NCBI GenBank assembly: GCA_963575745.1 | Contig: CAUYUJ010007233.1 | Coordinates: 1-48,087 of the forward strand | DNA from: Prorocentrum cordatum | Taxonomy: Eukaryota > Sar > Dinophyceae > Prorocentrales > Prorocentraceae | DNA: 48,087 nt | Direction of reading: 5' to 3' | Shown: positions 37,402-45,816 of the stretch, piece after piece | Layout: the number at the start of each line of letters is the position of its first letter | Position numbering within the stretch: position 1 is the first letter of the stretch | Translations under genes and position numbers: made by a program | The notes under the pieces: model-generated | The model's input: only the letters and a program-made list of their open reading frames with translations | What the model was told of the DNA's origin: nothing | The model's database searches: none

Positions 37402-37690
37402 GCTCCCCTCTTGGCGAGGCAGCGGGCAAGTGTCGGCGGGCGGCGGCGCAGCAGGGCGGGCGCGAGCGCCCCGCAGCCGCAAGGGGGGGGGGGGGGCGGA
37501 GGAGCGGAGCGAGGGCGGGGCGACGTGCGCGCTGCGGGGGGCCCCCCGCAGAAGAGATCTCCAGCTGCACCGGAGGCCCGGCCGGCCCTCTGCTCGCTCT
37601 GCCACGGCTGCGCGGCCCGCGGTCCGAAAGGCCTGCGCGGCCCCGTGCGCCAGGGATGCGTGGCTGACCGCGTCCGCTTGGCGCCACCTC
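37402..37690. other. GC-rich spacer
   Basis: Contains a G12 run near 37485-37496. No gene supported. Confidence 0.45.
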
Positions 37691-37910
37691 CTGGTCCTCC
37701 TGGCCTCCTTGCCTCCTCCCTGGCTCCTGGCTGCCCTCCTGGCCTCCTGGTGCTTCCTTGCCTCTTCCTTGCCTCTTCCTTGCCTCCTCCTTGTCCTCCT
37801 TGTGCCACCTCCTCCCCTCTCCTTGTCTCCTCTGTGTCCTCATCGTCCTGCTCATCCGCCACTTCCTCCTCCTCCTCCTCCTCCTCCTCCTCCTCCTCCT
37901 CCGCGTCCTC
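37691..37910. repeat. CTCCTGGCC/CTTGCCTCTTC minisatellite and TCC run
   Basis: CCTCCTGGC-type units (37690-37750), CTTCCTTGCCT units (37753-37790), then a pure TCC run at 37862-37904. Confidence 0.85.
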
Positions 37911-38596
37911 CTATGTAGCAAGCCCCCTTTTCCCAATTGCGCATAACACGAGACGCTATGCTTTCTGAGTTCCCGGTCGGCCAGGACACGCGCCCGCGAG
38001 CAGAGCAACGCTCCGTGCAGCGGGAAGGGATGCGCAAGGGAGGATGGGATTCGGGTACACCCTGGCCTGGATTGGGGCCCCGTGGATCTGGCGCGCTGGC
38101 GCCCTGCCTCGGGGAAGGCCCCCCCGAGGCAGGGGTCTCCAGTGCCGCAGACGATCTGGCGACGGAGCGCGCCTGCCGCGTGCGGAAGCAGGGCCCGTCG
38201 CTGATCCGCGCGCCCTGATCCGTGTCTGCGCCTCCTCGAAGGATGTCGGCTGTGGCGTGGGCGCACCCAGCTTGCCCCTCCCCCTTCCCCCCTCCCCTCC
38301 TCCTCTCCTCCCCTCCTCATCCCCCTCCCCTCCTCATCCCTCCTGCCCCCTCCTGCCCCTCTCCCCCCCCCCAGCTCGCGCCACCCCCCCCTCCCCCATC
38401 CCCCCCTCCCCCTGGGGGAGCGAGAAAGTCCCACTGCCGCTGCTCCTAAGACCTCTCCTGGAGCGCGCTCTGACCAGGACGCCGAGGGCGAACCGACCGC
38501 GGCGGCCAGGGCGGGGGAGGACGGGGGGGGGGGGCGACGGGCAATGAGATCGGTACCCCCTTCCTCCATGGACCCCCCCGCCCGACCCCCGCCGGC
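37911..38596. other. GC-rich region with C-rich low complexity at 38270-38415
   Basis: The C/CT-rich stretch is irregular (CCCCTCCTCATCCC units). Elsewhere there is unique sequence without a recognised gene; a G-run lies at 38523-38532. Confidence 0.5.
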
Positions 38597-38745
38597 ATTT
38601 TTTTTTTGTTTTTTTTTCCGCAGCGTCGACCCCCAGAGGTCTCGAGCCATTCCCCAGGGCTGGTTCTCCATCCTGATCGCTGACCGGCCCCCGCGGCTCC
38701 CTCCCCTCGACTTCACACCGACCCGCTTTTTCGGGGGCGGGCTCT
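38597..38745. mobile_element. Family C element, copy C4, decayed
   Basis: A T-rich start (TTTTTTTTTGTTTTTTTTTC), then GCAGCGTCGACCCCCAGAGG, TCTCGAGCCATTCCCCAGGG and GGTTCTCCATCCTGATCGCT, the order seen in C3 (complement) and C2. The right end is not clear. Confidence 0.62.
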
Positions 38746-39269
38746 GCCGTGGTGGATACAAACTTCCCCGAGATCCTGGCGTCTCCTGTTTTTCGAGCTG
38801 GGCGTTATCGTCAGGTCTCGGACCCCGGGACCCGCGCAGATCGATGCGGCCGAAGCGTGCAGCTGAAGCGTGGGGTCTGGGGCTCAGGTTGTGTTTTGTT
38901 TCCTTTGTTCCCCACATCCTGAGTGGGGTTCTTGGTTTCCCAAAACATCCTCTCCTTCTCCCTCCCGCCTCCCGCCTCCCATATCAATACCATGCCTACC
39001 ATTCCAGCCTCCCATATCACACCATGCCTACCATTCCATACCCTCCTTTTTCCTTTGTTTTCTCTTGCTCGCGCCGTCGGATCTTAGGGCTGGCGTTCTC
39101 GAAGCCGAAGCGCAATTTCCCCCGCCGCGGCGGAGCAGCTGCGCGAGCACGCGGTTCTTACCGCTGCCCTGGAGGAGGCACGCAGGGCCGTGGCGACGAG
39201 AAGCCTCCGGGAGGCAGGCCCAGCAGGGGAGGCGAAGGACGGCCATGGGATGGCGCCGCCACGACCGGC
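38746..39269. other. Unique sequence with a short ACCATGCCTACCATTCC repeat
   Basis: CTCCCATATCA(A/C)ACCATGCCTACC occurs twice near 38975 and 39008. Otherwise no gene recognised. Confidence 0.5.
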
Positions 39270-39625
39270 GCTCCTCCTCCTCCTCCTCCTCCTCCTCCTT
39301 CTGCTCCTCCTCCTCCTCCTCCTCCTATCCCTCCTCCTTCTCCCCCTCCTCCCCCTCCTCCTCCTCCCTCCTCCTCCTCCTCCTCCTCCTCCTCCTCCTC
39401 CTCCTCCCCCACCTCCTTTTCCTCTCCTCCTCCCCCTTCCTCCCTCCTCCTCCTTCACTCCTCCTCCTCCTCCTCCTCCTCCTCCTCCCCCTCCTCCTCC
39501 TCCCTCCTCCAGCCTCCACCACCTCCTCTCCTCCTCCTCCTCCTCCTCCTCCCTCGTCCTCCTCCTCCCTCCTCCTCCATCCTCCTCCTCCTCCTCCCCC
39601 TCCTCCTTTCCTCCTCCTCCTGCGT
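39270..39625. repeat. TCC microsatellite, degenerate
   Basis: CTC/TCC triplets with frequent C and T slips. Confidence 0.96.
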
Positions 39626-39628
39626 TCC

Positions 39629-39700
39629 TGGGCGGGGTGGGGCTATCAGGCCTCTGGTGGCTCGGGCCTCGGGCGGGCCGTGCAGGATCAGCTGATAGGG
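39629..39700 (+). repeat. Family H dispersed sequence, copy H1
   Basis: CGTTCCTGGGCGGGGTGGGG, then CTATCAGGCCTCTGG, directly after a TCC tract; matches H2 (47817 on) and, less well, H3 (42848 on). Confidence 0.7.
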
Positions 39701-39717
39701 CGCACTCCTGGGTGCCA

Positions 39718-39866
39718 GTAACACGAAATCCACACCTTGCAGGAGGAGGAGGAGGAGGAGGAGGAGGAGGAGGAGGAGGAGGAGGAGGAGGAGGAGGAGG
39801 AGGAGGAGGAGGAGGGGGAGGAGGGGGAGGGGGAGGATAGTAACCCGAAATCCACAACCCTGCAGG
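39718..39866 (+). repeat. GGA microsatellite between 26-bp direct repeats
   Basis: GTAACACGAAATCCACACC...TTGCAGG (39718-39743) and GTAACCCGAAATCCACAACCCTGCAGG-type sequence (39840-39866) flank a pure AGG run (39741-39836). Confidence 0.9.
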
Positions 39867-39934
39867 GACGACGCACGGGCAACTATCCTCCGATCCATTG
39901 CTCGTCCCGTCCCAGCTGTGCCTTGTGTAGTGTG

Positions 39935-40520
39935 TATATATATACATATATATATAATATATGTATATGGTATGTTTATAAATCTGTAATATATGTATGT
40001 ATATATGTATAGTGTGTATGTAGATATGTATGTATGTATGTATGTAATGTATGTATGTATGTATTGATATGTATAGTACTCATTGTAAGTATATGTATTT
40101 GTATTATGTATGATGTAAGTATGTCTGTATGTACATGCTATGTATGTATGTATTATGTATGAAAGTATGTATGTATGTATGTAAGTATGTATGTGGTGTT
40201 GTGTGTATGTATGTAATGTATGTAGGTGAGTAGGTAGATAGGTAGGTAGGTAATGTGTGTGTATGTATAGTTAGTATTAGTATGAATGTATTTAATGTAT
40301 GTATGTATGCCCTGTATGTATGTTATGCATGTATGTATGTAGAAATGTATGTATGTATAGTATGTATCGCATGTAGGCAACTGCATGTGTGTAATGTGTG
40401 AATGTATGTATGTATGTATGTGAGGAATGTATGTATGTATGTATGTATGTATGTAAGTATTGTATGTGTGTGTCCTGTAGTATAGTATGCATGTATGTAT
40501 GAAGTATGTAATGAATGTAG

Positions 40521-40552
<32 letters not shown>

Positions 40553-40640
40553 CATGTATGTATGTATGTATGTATGTATGTATGTATGTATGTATGTATG
40601 TATGTATGTATGTATGTATGTATGTATGTATGTATATATC
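39935..40640 (+). repeat. ATGT tetranucleotide array
   Basis: About 700 bp of ATGT/GTAT units; degenerate on the left and almost perfect at 40520-40635. A similar phrase, GCTCG...CGTCCCAGCTGT(G/A)CC, occurs just before (about 39900) and just after (about 40697). Met/Tyr/Val- and His/Thr/Ile-rich frames are artefacts. Confidence 0.96.
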
Positions 40641-40722
40641 GAGAAAAGCACCTTGCAAGAACCGACGCGCGAAACAGCTTCCTCTGCTCCTTTGCTCGGC
40701 CATCGTCCCAGCTGTACCCTCC

Positions 40723-40842
40723 CCCTCCTCAGGCATCCTCCGATCCGTTTCTTCACCCCGCGGCCCCAGATCTCCCCCCCTTATCTCTGGGGGTAGCTCT
40801 GCGCCCCAGATGCATTTCTGCTGGCCCCCGGGCCCGACAGCA
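40723..40842. other. Spacer
   Basis: Unique GC-rich sequence. Confidence 0.4.
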
Positions 40843-41028
40843 ATGATGGCCCGATTTTCCACCACCACTACCATATGTAGGAGGAGGAGGAGGAGGAGGA
40901 GGAGGAGGAGGAGGAGGAGGAGAAACAGGAGAAGGAGGAGAAGGAGGAGGAACGGGAGGAGGACCTCTCCACCCTCCCTTCTCCCCCGTCCTACATCTGG
41001 TAGCGGTGGTGGAATATTGGCCCATCAA
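40843..41028. mobile_element. Family I foldback element containing a GGA tract
   Basis: The left arm 40843-40881 (ATGATGGCCCGATTTTCCAC...ACCATATGTAGG) and the complement of the right arm 40990-41028 (TTGATGGGCCAATATTCCAC...ACCAGATGTAGG) pair over about 39 bp with few mismatches. The interior is mostly a GGA microsatellite (40879-40970). Confidence 0.88.
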
Positions 41029-41091
41029 ACAAGCCCTGGAGGCCGACATCGAGGAACAACGCCCGGCCTTCGGGTCAAACCTCAGGACTCC

Positions 41092-41217
41092 GGCGGCCGA
41101 TCGGGCCGATATCAGGACGATGCGAGCACCCCGGGAACACTCTCGGCGAGGCGCAGCTGCCAGAGAGCATCCTGAGTCTGGGAAAAGCTCGCGAAAACCT
41201 CCAACCTCGAACCTCCT
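41092..41217 (+). repeat. Family O dispersed sequence, copy O1
   Basis: GGACGATGCGAGCACCCCGG...GGCGAGGCGCAGCTGCCAGA...GGGAAAAGCTCGCGAAAACC matches 47.95-48.06 kb (O2) in order. It runs directly into a TCC tract. Confidence 0.65.
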
Positions 41218-41425
41218 CCTCCTACCATGCCTCCTCCGCCTCCTCTCCTCCTCCTCTGCTCTCCTCCTCCTCCTACCTCCTCCTTCTCCCCCTCCTCCCC
41301 CTCCTCCTCCTCCCCCTCTCCTCCTCCTCCTCCTCCTCCTCCTCCTCCTCCTCCTCCTCCTCCTCCTCCTCCTCCTCCTCCTCCTCCTCCTCCTCCTCCT
41401 CCTCCTCCTCCTCCTCCTCCTCCCC
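41210..41425. repeat. TCC microsatellite
   Basis: Degenerate at first, then a pure CTC run at 41325-41422. Confidence 0.97.
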
Positions 41426-41639
41426 CTCTTCCCAGCGCGCCCGGCGACATAGGCCCCCACGCCTGGGCGCGAAGCGGACGTCGTCCATGGGGCGGCCGAC
41501 CGCTTCGGGCTCACCGGCGCGCGCTTCGGGCTGACCGGCGTGCGCCCGTCCCTGGAGGCCTCGGCTGTCCCGCGGCACCCCCCTGCCACTCCCTCTGCCC
41601 CTTGTCCCTCGTCCTCGTTGTCGTCCTCCTCCGCCTGCA
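41426..41639. other. GC-rich spacer
   Basis: CGCTTCGGGCTNACCGGCG repeats twice near 41504 and 41524; no gene recognised. Confidence 0.5.
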
Positions 41640-42285
41640 GCCCCTCCTCCTCCTCCTCCTCCTCCTCACTCCTACCCCCCCTCCTCCTACCCCCTCCTCC
41701 TCTCCTCCTCCTCCTCCTCCTCCTTACTCCATTCCTCCTCGCTCCTCCTCCTCCTCCTCCTCCTCCTCCTCCTCCTTCTCATCTCCTCCTCCTCCTACAT
41801 CCTCCCTACCTCCTCCTCACCCCTCCCCATATCCTCCTCCTCACCTCCTCCTCCTCCTCCTCCTCCTCCTCCTCCTCCTCCTCCTCCTCCTCTCCACTTC
41901 CTCCTCTTCATAATTGTATTCGCCTTCGGCGTCTAGTCCGTCCGCCTCCCCCTTCTCATGCATCGTCCGTCGTCGTCACGCCGTCGTCGTCGTCGTCGAC
42001 GTCTAGTCGTCGTCGCTGTCGTCGTCGTCGTCGACGAATCCCTCGTCGTCGTCGTCCACGGCTACGTCGTCGTCTCTCCTCCTCCTCTCTCCTATTTTTT
42101 TTCTTCTGCTCTACTCTCCCTCCTCCTCTGCTCCTCCTCCTCCTCCTCCCTCCTCCCTCCTCCTCCCCCTCCTCCTCCTCCTCCTCCTCCTCCTCCTCCT
42201 CCTCCTCCTCCTCCTCCTCCTCCTCCTCCTCCTCCTCCTCCTCCTCCTCCTCCTCCTCCTCCTCCTCCTCCCCCTCCGCTCCCTC
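41640..42285. repeat. TCC tracts flanking a CGT block
   Basis: TCC-rich at 41640-41895 and 42070-42285 (pure at 42170-42270), with CGT/GTC triplets at 41960-42070. Confidence 0.95.
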
Positions 42286-42373
42286 CACCCTCTCCCCCTG
42301 GGGCTGCCCAGTGCGGGCCTGCCCCTACAAGTTACTGGTAGCCCCCTCGACGGCGCGCATCCCCCGAGCATCC

Positions 42374-42374
42374 A

Positions 42375-42443
<69 letters not shown>

Positions 42444-42445
42444 GG
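42374..42445. repeat. CGT microsatellite
   Basis: Pure CGT/TCG run of about 70 bp followed by GTGGTCGTCGTCGCG variants. Confidence 0.97.
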
Positions 42446-42847
42446 TCGTCGTCGCGATCGTGGGCGTGGTCGTGGTCGTTGTCTCTGTCTACCTCCTGAC
42501 CTTGTCTTGCTTGAGTGGCAACGAAAGGGGGGCGCCCCTGAGGCGGTGGACGCAAGGGGGGCGGCTGACTCAGAAGGCGGACGGGGCTTCTCAGGAGAAA
42601 GGGGCCTGCTCAGAAGGCCCCGTGGCTTCGAAGGAGGCCTCTTAGCAACTGGGCGGGCTTCTGAGGAGCCCCCCCGGCCCCCGACTTACTAGAAGCCCCG
42701 CCAGCTTCATAGAAGGCCGCCCCCCTCGCCGCACCCCCCCATGGGCGCCGCCGCCACAGGGGACCAGCTCAGGGTGGGAGCCATCGACCTGGAGGCGGCG
42801 GCACGTCGCGGACACCTCGGCGAGAGGCCCTCGATCGCGAGGCGCAC
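42446..42847. other. GC-rich region with CTTCTCAG/GAAGGCC repeats
   Basis: GGGGCTTCTCAGGAG, CTCAGAAGGCCCC, CTTCTGAGGAGCCCC and CTAGAAGCCCC recur at 42575-42700, a degenerate palindromic minisatellite. No gene supported. Confidence 0.55.
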
Positions 42848-42906
42848 GTTTCTGGGCAAGGTGGGGCCGTCAGGCCCTACTGGCGATGAATGGGCGACCG
42901 GGGGTC
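42848..42906 (+). repeat. Family H dispersed sequence, copy H3
   Basis: TTTCTGGGCAAGGTGGGGCC...TGGCGATGAATGGGCGACCG aligns with H2 (GGCGATGCATGGGCGATTGG); here the TCC tract follows rather than precedes. Confidence 0.62.
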
Positions 42907-43215
42907 TCCTCCTCCTCCTCCTCCTCCTCCCCTCCTCCACCTCCTCCCCCTCCTTCCTCCTCCTCCGTCCTCAACTCCTCCTCCTCCACTCCTCCTCCTT
43001 CCTCCTCCTCCTCCTCCTCCTCCTCTCCTCACTCCTCCTCCTCCTCCTCCTCCTCCTCCTCCTCCTCCCACTCCACCTCCTCCTCCTCCTCCTCCTCCTC
43101 CTCCTCCTCCTCGTCCTCCTCCCCCCTCATCCTCCTCCTCCTCCAACTCCAACTCCTCCTCCTCCAACTCCAACTCCTCCTCCTCCTCCTCCTCCTCCTC
43201 CTCCTCCTCCTCCTC
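42905..43215. repeat. TCC microsatellite, degenerate
   Basis: CTC/TCC with CAACTC interruptions; the purest part is 43175-43214. Confidence 0.96.
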
Positions 43216-44231
43216 CCCCTCTGAGACCATCCCCTTGTGTCACTGATTGCGGTCGGGACGTCGCGGCGGCGGTCCCTGCGACACGCGATGCTCTGCATGC
43301 CGGCGGCGTCTGTCGCTTGGCTTCGGGGCGCGGGAGGCTCGGAACAAGCCGGGAACGCTGATGCTCGGGCCGGCGGTGGACAAACATCCCTTTAGTAAAC
43401 CTCCCTTTGGTGAAAGCGGCCTGGGACCGAAACCGACGGACCTGGACCCGTAAAAATGACGGCTGCGACGCCCTCTCGCGAACCGAAAACGGCGAATTCC
43501 TTAATCGACGTGTCAGGGTAGGAGGCCTGTCCACCTCCGATTGGGAGCTGGAACGTGCTTCTATGGGGAAAACAAACCTACCTCGCTTTTGACCACCCTC
43601 GCTTCCAAGAGATGCCAAGCGATGCCAAACTACGGCCTGTGCTGGTCCGGTCGCTTGACGAGGAGGCGCGTGGTATGACTTGGTTTTTCCTGGAAGCGAG
43701 AGCGGGGTAGCGCCCTGAGCTTCGCATGCCGCACAGAAAGCGTGGTGGGCCAGAACTAGCGGAGCGACGCGATGAGCAGACCCTCCTGACCGTGCCATGC
43801 ATGTCTGCTCCGTCGCCCAGCCGCCCGATCGCCGATCAATCCGGGCGGTCCCCCCTACCCATCAACAAAGCAAGCCAGAATATCGACGGCCACTCCTCGG
43901 AGCACGGACGTCCTGCCGCCGACGCTGCAGCTGGCGTGGCCGGAGCGGGGCAGGGCGCACACCGGGCGCGAAAGGGCGGCATGTCCCTGCCGCCCCGACG
44001 CCGCGCTCTTTTTGCCAGAGAGCTGTTGGCGGCCTGGACATGGGCACCAACGCCAACACAGGGGGCTGCCTCCACAGGGGGAAGATTTGTCCCAGGTGTC
44101 GGTGCTGGTGGTCACGCTCCGGCCACCCTGGAAGCCAGAATATCACCACCAGCGCCGAGGTCGGGATCCTCTTCCCTCGGCGGAGGCACACCGCTGCTAC
44201 TGGTGCTGGTGTCAACCTCTGGGCCTGCGAA
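43216..44231. other. Unique GC-rich region; weak plus-strand frame
   Basis: A 240-codon plus-strand frame runs 43726-44448, starting MPHRKRGGPELAERRDEQTL. Its last quarter lies within foldback E, other frames are equally open, and no domain is recognised, so I do not call a gene. Confidence 0.45.
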
Positions 44232-44452
44232 GTTGATGACCAAGAAAAAACACGTCCCCAACCCCAAAATCGCGGATTCACCGAGGATTCTAAGATCGGC
44301 CAAAGATTTCGGGGTATGTTTTGCGTTCATCGTTGTCACCCTGGTGAAACCCGAAGCCCAAAAATCTCTCTCCCCGAAGTCTCCAGGAGCCTGCGTTCTG
44401 TCTTGGCCCTCGCGTTTTTGGGATTGGGCGTCTGTTTTGGGTTCGTGAGTTG
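44232..44452. mobile_element. Family E foldback sequence
   Basis: CGTCCCCAACCCCAAAATCG (about 44254) and, inverted, the complement of 44410-44440 (GACGCCCAATCCCAAAAACG) pair with about 80% identity; further weak pairing extends outward (ATGACCAAG.. and ACGAACCC..). Single copy in this window. Confidence 0.55.
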
Positions 44453-44693
44453 AGCTCCCTTATCGGGCGCGGCGCGCTCTCTCCGCTCGACCCTGGCCGT
44501 CGCCGCCCGAGCTTCTCGCGCGCGCATCTCTCGCCTGGGCGAAGTTGCGCTCCCCCGCGCGGGCGCGGCGCGCAGGCGCCGCTACGCTCGCCGAACCGCA
44601 TGGAGCCCTGCACACGAAAACGTTTTCACCGCTTGGGGGCGCATTTTTAGAAGAAGAAGAAGATAAATAATAGTAATAATAATAATAATCATG
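44453..44693. other. GC-rich spacer ending in an AT-rich AAT/AGA run
   Basis: AGAAGAAGAAGATAAATAAT and TAATAATAATAATAATCATG at 44650-44695 form a short AT-rich microsatellite at the edge of J3. Confidence 0.6.
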
Positions 44694-44835
44694 ATAACGA
44701 AAACGTGTAAGCATAAACTTTTGGCGCTCCGCGCGGATTTCTTGGATCCGCGCCTGGAACCCCCCTCCCTGGCGCGCGGAGCGCGCCATCCAGGAAATCC
44801 GCGCGGAGCGCCCAACATTTATGCTTGTGTGTGTG
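44694..44835. mobile_element. Family J foldback element, copy J3
   Basis: The left arm AAGCATAAACTTTTGGCGCT, continuing CCGCGCGGATTTCTTGGATC, pairs with the right arm, whose complement reads AAGCATAAATGTTGGGCGCT and CCGCGCGGATTTCCTGGAT. The centre is the palindrome CTGGCGCGCGGAGCGCGCCA. Confidence 0.85.
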
Positions 44836-45133
44836 TGTTTTTCTGCTTCGAACTGTTCATTTCCGCCCCGTTCCGCCGGCTTCCGTCGGCTTCCGCCAGC
44901 GGAGGCCGCCTCGCTTTACCTCAGCCAACCTTCCACCGCCCTGCCGCCGAGGAAGAGATGACGACTCCTTCGCTCCTCGTAGGCACGGCCCCCGTCGGAA
45001 CGCTCCACACGAAGCCACCAGCAGCCGCGGTGCCGTGCAAAAGAGCGGGCGACATGCTGTCCTCGCCCGAGCGGTGCGCAGCTTGCGCGTGAGGGTGGCC
45101 ATGCTGCTTCGGCGCGACGCGTGCTTTGCCTGT
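44836..45133. other. Spacer, no gene recognised
   Basis: CTTCCGCCGGCTTCCGTCGG and CTTCCGCCAGCGG near 44868-44900 form a short GGCTTCCG repeat. Confidence 0.45.
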
Positions 45134-45253
45134 CATCGCTCGGACGTTCATTCCCTGTTTTTTTTGGTTTCGTGCGTGGTTTTTTCGCCAAATGATCAAG
45201 GATGCTCCTCGATGGTCCTCGCCGAAGGAAAAATGCACACGTCCGAGCGATGC
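45134..45253. mobile_element. Family F element, copy F2, with perfect 14-bp terminal inverted repeats
   Basis: CATCGCTCGGACGT (45134-45147) and ACGTCCGAGCGATG (45240-45253) enclose GGATGCTCCTCGATGGTCCT and CGCCGAAGGAAAAATGCAC; about 85-90% identical to F1, with the same 120-121 bp length. Confidence 0.88.
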
Positions 45254-45651
45254 CAAGTTTGTCTTCGCCGCACTTACAGGAAATTTGACCGCCCGAGAGA
45301 AGGCCAAATGAGCCCTCGCCGTAGGGCCGAGCAAAGGCTTCCTGGAAGTTCAAGTCTCGCCAAAAACAACGCACCCCATGCTTTGTTCCCCCCTGCCAAG
45401 CCGTTGAAAAAGCGGGACCGTGCGCAAGCGCCTTCCGCTCGCTGTGGGAGCCCGCTCCAGTCCCAATGTCAAGTTGTGCCACCATCGACTCTGGTGCTCT
45501 GGGAGGGAGGGTGGGAATGGGCGGGGCCTGGCAGGGGTGGTTAGCGAATCAGCTCTCCCGTCCTCGGAGGAGGAGGAGGGGTTGCCTCCTCTTCTTTCAG
45601 ATCCTATGCCATCTCGTCTGACCTGGTGAGGGGGGAAAACGTCGACCCGTA
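45254..45651. other. Upstream region of the 548-aa gene
   Basis: Unique GC-rich DNA; no promoter element can be named, since dinoflagellate core promoters lack a reliable TATA signature. Confidence 0.4.
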
Positions 45652-45672
45652 ATCGGCGATACCATCGCCGAT
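45652..45672. promoter_or_regulatory. Perfect stem-loop upstream of the 548-aa gene
   Basis: ATCGGCGAT-ACC-ATCGCCGAT, a perfect 9-bp inverted repeat with a 3-bp loop, 145 bp before the start codon; a third copy, ATCGGCGA, follows at 45676. Its role is unknown; regulatory assignment is inference from position only. Confidence 0.3.
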
Positions 45673-45706
45673 AGATCGGCGACATGCCTCCGATAGTGAA
45701 CCGCAC

Positions 45707-45755
45707 CTCCTCCTCCTCCTCCTCCTCCTCCTCCTCCTCCTCCTCCCTTCCTCCT
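45707..45755. repeat. TCC microsatellite
   Basis: Pure CTC run; in the frame of the downstream gene it reads Leu and is open. Confidence 0.97.
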
Positions 45756-45816
45756 AGTCTCGGCCCGAAGCCCTGAGGGGCGGGCGGGCTGGGACCAGCG
45801 CGCGGGGGCCGCGCGC

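Noticed and set aside
39935-40640. Telomere-like repeat
   Set aside because: The unit is ATGT/GTAT, not a TTTAGGG-type telomeric motif, and it is internal and degenerate.
43726-44448. 240-codon plus-strand frame as a gene
   Set aside because: It runs through foldback sequence E, other frames are open at the same place, and no domain or codon bias distinguishes it.
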